Shown here: positions 35,221-43,862 of the stretch, piece by piece
Position numbering within the stretch: the first letter of the stretch is position 1
How the letters are laid out: every line of letters starts with the position of its first letter
NCBI RefSeq assembly: GCF_051594765.1
Contig: NZ_JBPPGJ010000001.1
Coordinates: forward strand, 458,922-522,921
Source: Paenibacillus_AR sp051594765
GTDB taxonomy: Bacteria > Bacillota > Bacilli > Paenibacillales > NBRC-103111
Direction of reading: 5' to 3'
DNA: 64,000 bases
Notes under the pieces: model-generated
The model's input: the letters and a program-made list of their open reading frames with translations, nothing else
What the model was told of the DNA's origin: nothing
The model's database searches: none
Translations under genes and position numbers: made by a program

Positions 35221-37065
35221 ATGTGCGGAATAACAGGCTGGATCGATTGGCAAAAGGACTTGACCCAGTACCCTGCCGTTCTCGAAGGGATGACGGAGAC
35301 GCTGGCGCCCAGAGGCCCCGATGCATCGGGAACTTGGATCAATCGGCACTGCGCGCTCGGTCACCGCAGGCTGTCGGTAATGGATCCGGAGAACGGCGCC
35401 CAGCCCATGATCCGGGTGTACGGGGACTATACCTATACCATTGTCTATAACGGGGAGCTGTACAACGCCTTCGAGCTGAAGCGCGAGCTGGAGCAGCGCG
35501 GGCATGTGTTCAAAACCACTTGCGACACAGAGGTGCTCCTGGTGTCGTTCATCGAATGGGGCCGGGGCTGCGTGGACCGGCTGAATGGCATCTTCGCCTT
35601 CGCGGTGTGGAGCGATAAGGACGAGGCCCTGTACCTGGTCCGCGACCGGCTGGGGGTGAAGCCGCTGTTCTATGTGTTCCGGGACGGAGTCTTCCTGTTC
35701 GGCTCGGAGCCGAAGGCGATACTCGCCCATCCGGATTACGAGCCCGTGGTGGATCAGGAAGGCATCTCCGAAATATTCGGCATCGGCCCGGCCAGGACGC
35801 CGGGCCATGGCATCTATAAGGATATGTCGGAGCTGAAGCCGGGGCACTGCATGGTGGTGGACCGCAGCGGCATCTCCATCAAGACGTACTGGGCCCTGGA
35901 GAGCAAGCCGCATCCCCACGACGTGTTCGAGACGGCCTCCCACGTCCGGGAGCTCCTGCTCGATACCGTGCAGCGCCAGCTTATCTCCGACGTGCCGGTC
36001 TGCACCCTCTTGTCCGGCGGCCTGGACTCCAGCGCGCTTACAGCCATTGCGGCCTCCTATTACGCCGCCAACGGCCAAGGCGCAGTCCCCACCTATTCGG
36101 TGGATTACGTGGACAACGACAAGCATTTTAAGGCGAACGCGTTCCAGCCCAATGCCGACGCTCCCTGGATCAAGCGGATGAGCGAGCATCTGGGGACCGT
36201 ACACCATCCGGTGGAGTTCGACACGCCGGAGCTGGTGGAGTCGCTGAAGAGCGCCGTATTGGCCCGGGATACGCCGGGCATGGCGGACGTGGACGGCTCC
36301 TTGTACCTCTTCTGCCGGGAAATCAAGAAGGGCGCCACCGTGGCCGTGTCCGGCGAGGCGGCGGATGAGATCTTCGGCGGCTACCCCTGGTTCCACCGGG
36401 AGGACTCCCTGCAGGCGGATACCTTCCCCTGGGCGCTGAAGGTCAAGGACCGGGCCACCATTCTGTCCCTCGAGGCGGCCGATTACATCCGTCCCGAGGA
36501 GTATGCCCGGAACCGCTATCGGCAGGCTCTCGACGAGGTTCCCCACCTGGACGGGGAGAACGCCCAGCAGCGCCGGATGAGGGAGATATCGTACCTGAAT
36601 GTGACCCGCTTCATGCCAACACTCCTGGACCGGAAGGACCGGATGAGCATGGCGGTAGGCCTCGAGGTCCGGGTGCCTTATTGCGATCACCGCCTGGTGG
36701 AGTACGTATGGAACATCCCCTGGGAGATCAAGACCGCCGGCGACCGGGAGAAGGGCATTCTTCGCCAGGCCTTGAAGGGCATTCTGCCCGACGATGTCCT
36801 CTTCCGCAAGAAGAGCCCCTATCCGAAGACCCACAACCCGAATTACATGTCCGCCGTCCGCGAGCAGCTCCGGGAGATCCTGCACGATCCGTCATCTCCG
36901 CTGCTGCCTCTCATAAATGTAGCTCAATTGAAGGAAATGACGAAGCCGGACAGCACCACGTCGGACTTCCCGTGGTTCGGGCAGCTCATGACCGGCCCCC
37001 AGCTGTTCGCCTTCCTGATCCAGACGGACTTCTGGCTCCGGACGTATAAGATTTCGGTTCGGTAA
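35221..37065 (+). CDS. asnB: Asparagine synthase (glutamine-hydrolysing)
   Basis: About 614 residues. Starting at 35221 puts Cys at position 2 (MCGITGW), the glutaminase nucleophile exposed after Met removal, so longer in-frame starts are rejected. The N-terminal class II amidotransferase domain holds RGPDASG, HRRLSV and YNGELYN; the synthetase domain has the ATP-binding LLSGGLDSSAL. It makes asparagine from aspartate, glutamine and ATP. It stands alone with its own terminator. Amidation of peptidoglycan, as by some AsnB paralogues, is a less likely alternative. Confidence 0.93.
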   Translation: MCGITGWIDWQKDLTQYPAVLEGMTETLAPRGPDASGTWINRHCALGHRRLSVMDPENGAQPMIRVYGDYTYTIVYNGELYNAFELKRELEQRGHVFKTTCDTEVLLVSFIEWGRGCVDRLNGIFAFAVWSDKDEALYLVRDRLGVKPLFYVFRDGVFLFGSEPKAILAHPDYEPVVDQEGISEIFGIGPARTPGHGIYKDMSELKPGHCMVVDRSGISIKTYWALESKPHPHDVFETASHVRELLLDTVQRQLISDVPVCTLLSGGLDSSALTAIAASYYAANGQGAVPTYSVDYVDNDKHFKANAFQPNADAPWIKRMSEHLGTVHHPVEFDTPELVESLKSAVLARDTPGMADVDGSLYLFCREIKKGATVAVSGEAADEIFGGYPWFHREDSLQADTFPWALKVKDRATILSLEAADYIRPEEYARNRYRQALDEVPHLDGENAQQRRMREISYLNVTRFMPTLLDRKDRMSMAVGLEVRVPYCDHRLVEYVWNIPWEIKTAGDREKGILRQALKGILPDDVLFRKKSPYPKTHNPNYMSAVREQLREILHDPSSPLLPLINVAQLKEMTKPDSTTSDFPWFGQLMTGPQLFAFLIQTDFWLRTYKISVR

Positions 37066-37185
37066 TGGTTTAGCCGGCTTGAGCGGTTCACGCCAGGCCG
37101 GCTTCACGGTATACGGGCTGCAGACGAAGAACGTCCTCACGGCGATTGCCAGGGGGCGTTCTTACACCTCGCGTCGCGGCCAAAT

Positions 37186-37229
37186 GCACAAATAAGCCGC
37201 CGGCCCGAGGGCCGACGGCTTATTTGTGC
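37186..37229. terminator. Bidirectional terminator between asnB and rdgB
   Basis: GCACAAATAAGCCG and CGGCTTATTTGTGC make a 14-base stem with an inner GGCC stem. It separates the convergent genes. Confidence 0.85.
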
Positions 37230-37244
37230 GCTGCGTTTGGAGCA

Positions 37245-37871
37245 TCAAAACAACAGCTCCATCATCTGTTTGAAGGCCAACGCACGGTGGCTGATCTTGT
37301 TCTTCTCCTCCAGGGGAAGCTCCGCCATCGTCTGGCTGTATTCGGGCAAATAAAAATAGGGATCATAGCCAAAGCCGCCCGAACCTCTTGCCTCCCCCAG
37401 AATGTAGCCTTCGCAGGAGCCCTCGAACAGTATGCTCTGCCGCTGGGTGGGATCCGTCAGCACCAGGGAGCAGACATACGCCGCCTTGCTCCAGACCGGC
37501 GGATGCCCCACGCCAAGCCGCATGGACGGGAATGTCAACTTGGACGCCAGATCCCGCAGCAGCTTGGCGTTGTTCTCGTGATCCTTGGCGCCCTCGCCTG
37601 CATACCGGGCGGACCGGACGCCCGGCTCGCCTCCCAGCGCCTCCACCACGAGGCCCGAATCGTCGGCCAGCACCGGCACGCCGAGACGATAGGCCACCGT
37701 CTCCGCCTTGATCCGGGCATTCTCCGTGAAGGTCCGTCCGTTCTCCTCGATATCCGGGATCTCCGGATAATCCGCCAGACTCTTCACCCCGATGCCCCGT
37801 CTCCGGAACATCTCTGCGATTTCTCGGACCTTGCCTTGATTTTTGGTGGCAACCACCATGATTTTGCTCAA
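37245..37871 (-). CDS. rdgB: XTP/dITP diphosphatase (RdgB/HAM1 family)
   Basis: About 208 residues. MVVATKNQGKVREIAEM, LADDSGLVVEALGGEPGVRSARYAG and GSGGFGYDPYFYLP are the family signatures. It hydrolyses ITP, XTP and their deoxy forms to keep non-canonical purines out of nucleic acids. I favour a TTG start at 37871: AAGGAG lies ten bases upstream and the TTG overlaps the rph stop as TTGA. An ATG seven codons in would also give a working protein. Confidence 0.92.
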   Translation of the reverse strand: MSKIMVVATKNQGKVREIAEMFRRRGIGVKSLADYPEIPDIEENGRTFTENARIKAETVAYRLGVPVLADDSGLVVEALGGEPGVRSARYAGEGAKDHENNAKLLRDLASKLTFPSMRLGVGHPPVWSKAAYVCSLVLTDPTQRQSILFEGSCEGYILGEARGSGGFGYDPYFYLPEYSQTMAELPLEEKNKISHRALAFKQMMELLF

Positions 37872-38629
37872 GCGCGGCACGCTCCTTTGCGTCCTCCCGG
37901 GATCAGGTCCGCGATGGGACCCAAGGCTTCCATCTGAACCAGGATCAGCTCCTGGATGCCCTTCTCCGCCAAGGCCAAGAGCGAATCCAGCTCCTCCCTC
38001 GAGAACGGAGCCTCCTCGCCGGTGCCCTGCACCTCCACGAACTGGCCGGAGCCCGTCATGACCACATTCATGTCCACCTTGGCCGCCGAATCCTCTTCAT
38101 ACTTCAGGTCAAGAGCCGGATTCCCTCCCACCACGCCGACACTGACGGATGCCAGATAGTCCTTGATCGGGAACACGGATAACTGCTTCTCCTGACAGAT
38201 CTTATGAATCGCGTAGGCCATAGCCACGAAGGCGCCGGTGATGGAGGTCGTCCGGGTTCCTCCGTCCGCCTGGATGACGTCGCAGTCCAGCGTAATCGTC
38301 CGCTCCCCCAGCTTCTCCAGATCCACAACGGACCGCAGCGCGCGGCCGATGAGCCGCTGAATCTCCATGGTCCGTCCGCCCAGCTTGCCCTTGGCCGCTT
38401 CCCGTTGGTTGCGGACCTGTGTGGCGCGGGGAAGCATGGAATATTCGGCGGTGACCCAGCCTCTACCCTGTCCCTTCATGAACGGCGGCACCCGTTCCTC
38501 CACGGAGGCCGTACAGATCACCTTCGTGTCCCCCACTTCGATCAGTACCGAGCCTTCCGCGTGCTTGATATAAGGTGTCGTGATATGAACCGGGCGCAGT
38601 TCATCCAGCTGTCTTCCGTCGATGCGCAT
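37868..38629 (-). CDS. rph: Ribonuclease PH
   Basis: About 253 residues. MRIDGRQLDELRPVHI, GRGWVTAEYSMLPRAT, RLIGRALRSVVDL and DCDVIQADGGTRTTSITGA are conserved RNase PH motifs. It trims tRNA 3' ends phosphorolytically. GGGGAGG is ten bases before the ATG. It overlaps rdgB by four bases, as in the B. subtilis gerM-rph-rdgB(ysnA) order, but gerM is separated here by an inserted oxidoreductase gene. Confidence 0.96.
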   Translation of the reverse strand: MRIDGRQLDELRPVHITTPYIKHAEGSVLIEVGDTKVICTASVEERVPPFMKGQGRGWVTAEYSMLPRATQVRNQREAAKGKLGGRTMEIQRLIGRALRSVVDLEKLGERTITLDCDVIQADGGTRTTSITGAFVAMAYAIHKICQEKQLSVFPIKDYLASVSVGVVGGNPALDLKYEEDSAAKVDMNVVMTGSGQFVEVQGTGEEAPFSREELDSLLALAEKGIQELILVQMEALGPIADLIPGGRKGACRA

Positions 38630-38842
38630 GTTGATGGATCCTCCCCTGATTAGCCTGCCTAGGTCCCTGCCGTCCTGCATTTCCATAGCAAAGTATACCT
38701 CATTTTAACAAAGGTTACGCACGGGGGCAAAATAAACCTTACCGCCGACCCCAAGGGACGGGCTTCGCATGGAAACGCGATGTCTGCTATGATGGGATGC
38801 AGAGGGAACGCAAGACTATATGGAATGGAGAGATTGCCCATC

Positions 38843-39811
38843 ATGACTACCGAAACCATCAAGTGGGGCGTACTGGGCTATGCCCGCATCGCCAAGATGT
38901 CCCTGATCCCCGCCATTCGTCAGGCCGGCAACTCGGAGCTGTATGCCGTGGCTTCCCGTGATCCGGAGAAGCGCAAGGAATGCGAAGAGCTGTTCGGACC
39001 CGCCAAACTGTACGGCACCTACGAGGAGCTCCTGGACGATCCGGACGTGCAGGCGGTCTATATCCCCCTGCCCAATTCGATGCACAAGGAATGGGCCATC
39101 AAGGCCATGGCCAAGGGCAAGCACGTGCTCTGTGAAAAACCGATGGCCCTCGACGCCGCCGAGACCCTCGACATGATCGAAGCCTCCAAGCGCTGCGGCG
39201 TCTGGCTCATGGAGGCCTTCATGTACCGCTTCACCGACCTGGCCGACAAAGTGAAGGCCGTCGTGGCCGGCGGCGAGATCGGACCGGTCAGAGCGATCAG
39301 CTCCACCTACCGCTTCTTCCTCGACCGCCCCAACACCATCAAGGTGAAGCCGGAGCTGGGCGGCGGCTCCCTATACGACGTGGGCTGCTACCCCGTCAGC
39401 TTCATCAACATGATCACCGGCAAGCTTCCCGTCTCCTGCGCCGCCGACGCCCAGATGGAGAACGGAGTCGATGTCTCGTTCTCTGGCGTGCTGAAGTACG
39501 ACGACGGCGTGATCGCCACCGTCAGCTGCGGGTTCAACGCCTTCCGGGAGATCCGCTCGGAGATCGTCGGCACCCTGGGCCGCATTGAGATACCCGAAAC
39601 CTTCGCCGGTGCTGACGCGGCCTTCCAGGTCGTGACGGCCGCCGGCTCCCGCACCGTGCCGGTTGCCGATACCGGACGCTATGCCCTGGAGGTGGCGGAC
39701 TTCGCCGACGCCGTCCTGCACAACCGTCCGCCCCGGATGACCCTGGAGGACAGCCTCCTGAACATGCAGGTCATCGACATGCTGCTCGGGGCCATCCGCA
39801 AGGAAGCCTGA
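38843..39811 (+). CDS. Gfo/Idh/MocA-family oxidoreductase
   Basis: About 322 residues. The NAD(P)-binding fold starts IKWGVLGYARIAKMSLIPAI, the catalytic-lysine motif is CEKPMALDAAET, and the second domain has GGGSLYDVGCYPVSFINM. These enzymes oxidise or reduce sugars, inositols and similar polyols; the substrate is not evident. GGAGAG precedes the chosen ATG at 12 bases, and an in-frame ATG six codons earlier is possible. It is on the opposite strand between gerM and rph. Confidence 0.88.
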   Translation: MTTETIKWGVLGYARIAKMSLIPAIRQAGNSELYAVASRDPEKRKECEELFGPAKLYGTYEELLDDPDVQAVYIPLPNSMHKEWAIKAMAKGKHVLCEKPMALDAAETLDMIEASKRCGVWLMEAFMYRFTDLADKVKAVVAGGEIGPVRAISSTYRFFLDRPNTIKVKPELGGGSLYDVGCYPVSFINMITGKLPVSCAADAQMENGVDVSFSGVLKYDDGVIATVSCGFNAFREIRSEIVGTLGRIEIPETFAGADAAFQVVTAAGSRTVPVADTGRYALEVADFADAVLHNRPPRMTLEDSLLNMQVIDMLLGAIRKEA

Positions 39812-39831
39812 GCAAGAACTCCGATCCGACG

Positions 39832-39879
39832 AAACGCCCTGCCTGACGCTGGAGCTCCAGCGGCAAGCAGGGCGTTTTT
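39832..39879. terminator. Bidirectional terminator
   Basis: AAACGCCCTGC and GCAGGGCGTTT with an internal GCTGGAGCTCCAGC hairpin and a T-run; between the oxidoreductase gene and gerM. Confidence 0.88.
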
Positions 39880-39888
39880 GCGGGATCG

Positions 39889-40932
39889 TTACATTTTGAC
39901 CGGATTGATGTGATCGGGAGCGGCAACCGGCTTGGAGTAGCTGGTGTTGTCCGTTCCGGCCACCTTCACGTCGCCGTTGACCATCAGCTGGACCTTGGCG
40001 GCTCCTGTCGTTTCGGTCAGAGACAGGATCAGGGCTTGGGCGGCGGCAGCCGGCACCTTCTTGTCGGAGCCCAGCAGCTTATCGTTGAAGTCGACGGTGA
40101 TGGTGCTCTTGTCGTCGGACAGCTTCACCTGCAGAAGCCCGATGTCGGAGGCCATGACGGAAGCCAAGCCCTTGGCGGCGTCCGGCCCCTTGATCAGCTG
40201 CTCCACGGCGGCCTTGGCCAGATTGTCCGTCCGGGGTACCATCCGGGTGACCGGCACATAGTAGTCATACTTCTCGGGCGTCTGGTTCTTGAAGTACAGG
40301 GTCACCGGAACCGCCTGGCCCAGATTCATGCCGCTGGCGAACTCCAGATTGATGCCCATGGCCCGGGTCATTTCCTTATCGACGGGCGTCTTGGCACCGG
40401 CCATCTCGGTCAGGGTCTTCCCTTCCACGCGGATGGAGACCTTCTCGACGGAGTCCAGCCCGGTCAGCGTCCAGACCACCGCCTCCAGCACCTTGCGCTC
40501 GTCCTCCGTCTTATAATTGTTGAATTCCTTGGAGAAATCCACGGTGGCCAGCTTCTGGTCATCCTTGATATCGATGCCCTTGATCACCGTGCCCTTGGGC
40601 AGGAGTGACGTGAAGCCTTGGGGAAGGGCCGGTGTGCCCTTGGCCCCGTCTACCATCGCCTCCAGGGACCTCTTGGCGACCTCGACGGTCTTCTCCACAT
40701 AGACCGAGACCGGAGCGACCATTCCTCTCGGATCCTTGAAGTACAGCGTCACCTGTCTGCCGTTCGCGGCGTTGACGGGCACGCTGGCGGTCTCCATCAT
40801 GGATTCGGCGCCCGAAGGCGGCGGATCGATGGCTTGGCCGGATTCCTTCTTGTTGATGAGCGAGCAGCCGGTGGACAGCAGGGCGGCCACACTGACGACT
40901 GCAGCCAGACGAAGCGCAGAATTCCTTTTCAT
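39889..40932 (-). CDS. gerM: GerM-like sporulation/germination lipoprotein with two GerMN domains
   Basis: About 347 residues. A lipobox (LLSTGCS) ends the signal peptide, so Cys is lipid-anchored outside the membrane. Two GerMN repeats follow (about 65-190 and 215-330), each starting with a VTLYFK strand and containing a KGTVIKGIDI- or SDIGLLQVKL-type core. GerM in Bacillus takes part in engulfment and germination. The start has AAGGAGGAT. Its neighbours rph and rdgB conserve the B. subtilis order except for one inserted gene. Confidence 0.88.
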   Translation of the reverse strand: MKRNSALRLAAVVSVAALLSTGCSLINKKESGQAIDPPPSGAESMMETASVPVNAANGRQVTLYFKDPRGMVAPVSVYVEKTVEVAKRSLEAMVDGAKGTPALPQGFTSLLPKGTVIKGIDIKDDQKLATVDFSKEFNNYKTEDERKVLEAVVWTLTGLDSVEKVSIRVEGKTLTEMAGAKTPVDKEMTRAMGINLEFASGMNLGQAVPVTLYFKNQTPEKYDYYVPVTRMVPRTDNLAKAAVEQLIKGPDAAKGLASVMASDIGLLQVKLSDDKSTITVDFNDKLLGSDKKVPAAAAQALILSLTETTGAAKVQLMVNGDVKVAGTDNTSYSKPVAAPDHINPVKM

Positions 40933-41118
40933 GGCGGGGATCCTCCTTGTTTTGACGCGAGCGGGAGCGTATCTCGCAATCGTTGGACTAGTTTCAACTT
41001 GTACTATATGTATACGGGCCTGACCGCATTTTATAACTGCAATTTGTCCACACTGAAGGAGAAATACCTGCGAAGTTGGGCACGCATGCCTGCTCGAGCA
41101 TACAAGGGGAAGGAACGG

Positions 41119-41643
41119 ATGCAGATGGCGTACAGCTTGAACAGCGAAGCAGTGGCGAAGGCCACCCATGAATGGCTGGCGAAACGGGGGGTCAAGCGGG
41201 AGGATATGGCGGAGCTCGTCTTCTTCCTGCAGAAGGATTATTACCCCGACCTGAAGATGGAGGAATGTCTGGCCAGCGTGGACAAGGTTCTGGAGAAGCG
41301 CGAGGTGCACAACGCCGTACTCACCGGCATCCAGCTGGATCTCTTGGCCGAGGAGGGCAAGCTGCTTCCCCCTCTTCAGGAGATGGTCTACAACGATGAG
41401 GGCCTGTACGGCATCGACGAGGTCATGGCCCTCTCCATCGTCAACGTCTACGGAAGCATCGGCTTTACCAACTACGGCTACATCGACAAGCTGAAACCGG
41501 GGATTCTGAAGAAGCTGAACGACAAGCACGACGGGGAGATCCATACGTTCCTAGACGATATCGTCGGCGCGATCGCCGCCTCCGCAGCCAGCCGCATCGC
41601 CCACCGGAAGCAGGCCAAGGCCGAGGAGCAGCAAAAGGTGTAA
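41119..41643 (+). CDS. Phosphatidylglycerophosphatase A-family protein (YutG-like)
   Basis: About 174 residues. MALSIVNVYGSIGFTNYGYIDKLKPGIL is the family signature, preceded by ELVFFLQKDYYPDL and followed by DDIVGAIAASAASRI. PgpA-type enzymes dephosphorylate phosphatidylglycerol phosphate in phospholipid synthesis; the Firmicute branch is less well studied. The start could be 41119 or 41125; both follow GGGGAAGGA. A long open frame upstream is antisense to gerM and is not coding. Confidence 0.85.
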   Translation: MQMAYSLNSEAVAKATHEWLAKRGVKREDMAELVFFLQKDYYPDLKMEECLASVDKVLEKREVHNAVLTGIQLDLLAEEGKLLPPLQEMVYNDEGLYGIDEVMALSIVNVYGSIGFTNYGYIDKLKPGILKKLNDKHDGEIHTFLDDIVGAIAASAASRIAHRKQAKAEEQQKV

Positions 41644-41713
41644 GCCGGACAAGGGCCGGCTTGCATGCACTGCCGGAGCAGGGCCGACGTATGCTCCAGT
41701 ATTTTCAGATAGG

Positions 41714-41743
41714 GCCGTCCTTCACCGGGCGGCTTTCTTTTTT
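41714..41743 (+). terminator. pgpA-like gene terminator
   Basis: GCCGTCC, six-base loop, GGGCGGC, then TTTCTTTTTT. Confidence 0.75.
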
Positions 41744-41853
41744 GGCAATGTAAGAAAATCTCACACAGATCGTTGTCCGGGTTGCCCCCGAAGCGCTTGG
41801 GAGCTATACTGTTACAAACAAGCACCTGCTGCGGCTTAAGGAGGCACACCCAG

Positions 41854-43170
41854 ATGGAGCTTCGAACCTTACGGATTATCGGAGACAAGGAAGGCAAATC
41901 CAGCGACGACCGGGACGAATACGAACGGGACTACAGCCGGCTCATCGGCTCTCCCGCCTTCCGGCGGCTTCAAGGGAAATCCCAGGTGTTCGGCGCAGGG
42001 ACCGGAGATTATTACCGCACGCGCCTGACCCATTCCCTTGAGGTCTCCCAGATCGCCCGGGAGCTGGCCGGACGCCTGAACCGCAAGTACCCGGGGCTGG
42101 CGAAGGAGACCCACCCGGGATTGGTACTCGACAAGGCGGTGGTCGAGATCGCCGCGCTGGCCCATGATCTGGGCCATCCCCCCTTCGGCCATAAGGGCGA
42201 GGAAGTGCTGAACGGGATCCTGCTCCATCGGTACGGCATGAAATATGAAGGAAACGCGCAAAATTACCGGATTCTCATGTTCCTGGAGAAGCGGGCGGGC
42301 AGCGACCGGGGCTTGGATCTGACGGCCGCCGTACTCCTGGCCATCAACAAGTACCCGTATTCCCTGGAGGAGCCGGGCCGGATCAAGGGCGTATACGGCT
42401 CGGAGTGGGCCGAGATCGTCAAGCTGCGTTCCCTGTGGGGCATGCCCCAGGGCTGCGCCACGCTGGAGGCCCAGCTCATGGACCTGTGCGACGACATCGC
42501 CTACTCCACCCACGACATCGAGGACGGGATCCGGGCCGGCAAGATCCAGATGCACGAGGCGTTCTTCCACAGCCCCAGGCTCATTCGCAGCCTGGTGGAG
42601 GAGATCCGCAAGGAGGAGGGCAACGGCCGCCACTACTGGAGCGGCGTCGACGTAGAGGAGACGGTAAGGCAGGCGCTTGAGGCCTACTGGGTTCAATGGA
42701 GCCGCATCCTCGCCGAATGCGGCGGCGAAGCCTCCCGGGCCCGGCGGGAGCTGAAGGCCCAGTGGGTCGGCCTCTATGCAGGCTCCGTCGGCCTTGTGGA
42801 CGATTCGGGCCTGGGCTGGCGGAGAATCGCTTTTGTCCGCGACGGCCAGGAGGACTTGGGGCTCCTCCGCACTATGGAAATTCTGAAGAAGCTGGCTTGG
42901 GTGACCATGATCACCGACTTCCGGGTCCAGCGGATCCAGAAGCGCAGCGAGAACATTCTGGAGAAGCTGTGGGAGGCCTTCGACGATCCGGACAAGGCGC
43001 CGCTGATCCTGCCCCCGGATTGGAACTCCCGCTATGAGCGCAATCAGGATAAGTGGCCCTGGCCCCGCTTCGTCGCCGATTACATCGCCGGCATGACCGA
43101 CGCTTACGCCGAGAAGGTGTACCAGGAGCTGTACGGGAACCGGTCCGGGTCCATCTACGAGAGAGATTAG
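41854..43170 (+). CDS. dNTP triphosphohydrolase (dGTPase-like HD protein)
   Basis: About 438 residues. HD-domain ligands are in RTRLTHSLEVSQIAREL, ALAHDLGHPPFGHKGEE and DLCDDIAYSTHDIED, the dGTPase pattern. It cleaves dNTPs to deoxynucleoside and triphosphate, limiting dNTP pools; such proteins can also act in phage defence, but nothing here points to that. AAGGAGG is ten bases before the ATG at 41854. Confidence 0.93.
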   Translation: MELRTLRIIGDKEGKSSDDRDEYERDYSRLIGSPAFRRLQGKSQVFGAGTGDYYRTRLTHSLEVSQIARELAGRLNRKYPGLAKETHPGLVLDKAVVEIAALAHDLGHPPFGHKGEEVLNGILLHRYGMKYEGNAQNYRILMFLEKRAGSDRGLDLTAAVLLAINKYPYSLEEPGRIKGVYGSEWAEIVKLRSLWGMPQGCATLEAQLMDLCDDIAYSTHDIEDGIRAGKIQMHEAFFHSPRLIRSLVEEIRKEEGNGRHYWSGVDVEETVRQALEAYWVQWSRILAECGGEASRARRELKAQWVGLYAGSVGLVDDSGLGWRRIAFVRDGQEDLGLLRTMEILKKLAWVTMITDFRVQRIQKRSENILEKLWEAFDDPDKAPLILPPDWNSRYERNQDKWPWPRFVADYIAGMTDAYAEKVYQELYGNRSGSIYERD

Positions 43171-43199
43171 GGGACCGCCTCTTCGCACGAACACACGGC

Positions 43200-43247
43200 A
43201 AAAAAGCTGCTCCCACCGGTAAGATCCGGTTTGGAAGCAGCTTTTTT
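43200..43247. terminator. Bidirectional terminator
   Basis: AAAAAAGCTGCT and AGCAGCTTTTTT with an inner CCGG pair; between the dNTPase gene and a convergent gene. Confidence 0.88.
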
Positions 43248-43261
43248 CACTTTCCCGACAG

Positions 43262-43747
43262 CTAGCTGAAGAGCCGCTTCAGCCACCCCAGCACATCGCT
43301 GGTCAAGGGGATGAGGCCGAAGCCGTGCTGTCCGATTGCGACGGCCCCTAGGACGTTCTTGCCGATAGCCACGGCGCCCAGCGCATACCGGCCGATGCCG
43401 ACGGCCCCGATGCCGAGCCCTCCCGACACGGCCACCGCCCCCAGAGACAGCAGGTCGCTTACGGCGACGGCGCCCAAGGCCAGCAGCCAGCCGATGGCCA
43501 CGGCGCCGGCTCCGATCACCCCGAAGCTGACGGCTCCGACGGCCACCACCCCCACCGCCACGTCACCGATGGCGATGATGCCTACCGCCACCTCCGGCTT
43601 GCGTCCCCGTCCCATTCTGCTCTTGATCCGGACTAGAGGAATGCCCTGCTCCGGCCACCTGTAGTCCACGCTGCCGCCGCTCTGCTGAAACCCGAGATTG
43701 GCGAAGCGGTCGGAATATCTGGTTATATAGCGCCACCATGGCTGCAT
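43262..43747 (-). CDS. Gly/Ala/Val repeat protein (GAVAIG repeats), unknown function
   Basis: 161 residues. The first about 50 residues are polar and aromatic (MQPWWRYITRYSDRF). From about 52 to 145 the sequence is a run of hydrophobic Gly-punctuated repeats: GAVAVSDLLSL, GAVAVSGGLGI, GAVGIGRYAL, GAVAIGKNVL, GAVAIGQHGF, with a 10-11 residue period. That pattern could form a beta-solenoid, or glycine-zipper helices in the membrane. A GGGGAGCG site precedes the ATG. No family assigned. Confidence 0.7.
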   Translation of the reverse strand: MQPWWRYITRYSDRFANLGFQQSGGSVDYRWPEQGIPLVRIKSRMGRGRKPEVAVGIIAIGDVAVGVVAVGAVSFGVIGAGAVAIGWLLALGAVAVSDLLSLGAVAVSGGLGIGAVGIGRYALGAVAIGKNVLGAVAIGQHGFGLIPLTSDVLGWLKRLFS

Positions 43748-43830
43748 CGAATCACACGCTCCCCGTCACGATTCTTCTCTTATCTATTGTAGCGCTTTCC
43801 GATCCGCTGCCAAGCTGCCCGGGAAGGAGA

Positions 43831-43858
43831 AGCGGCTCGGTCGAGAGACCGAGCCGCT
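43831..43858. terminator. GC-rich hairpin after the broken MBL gene
   Basis: AGCGGCTCGGTC, GAGA loop, GACCGAGCCGCT; four bases after the minus-strand stop at 43863. It lacks a strong T-run. Confidence 0.55.
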
Positions 43859-43862
43859 GTTG

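Noticed and set aside
40618..41118. N-terminal extension of the PgpA-like frame
   Set aside because: It lies antisense to gerM, and the family starts near 41119, where a ribosome binding site is present.
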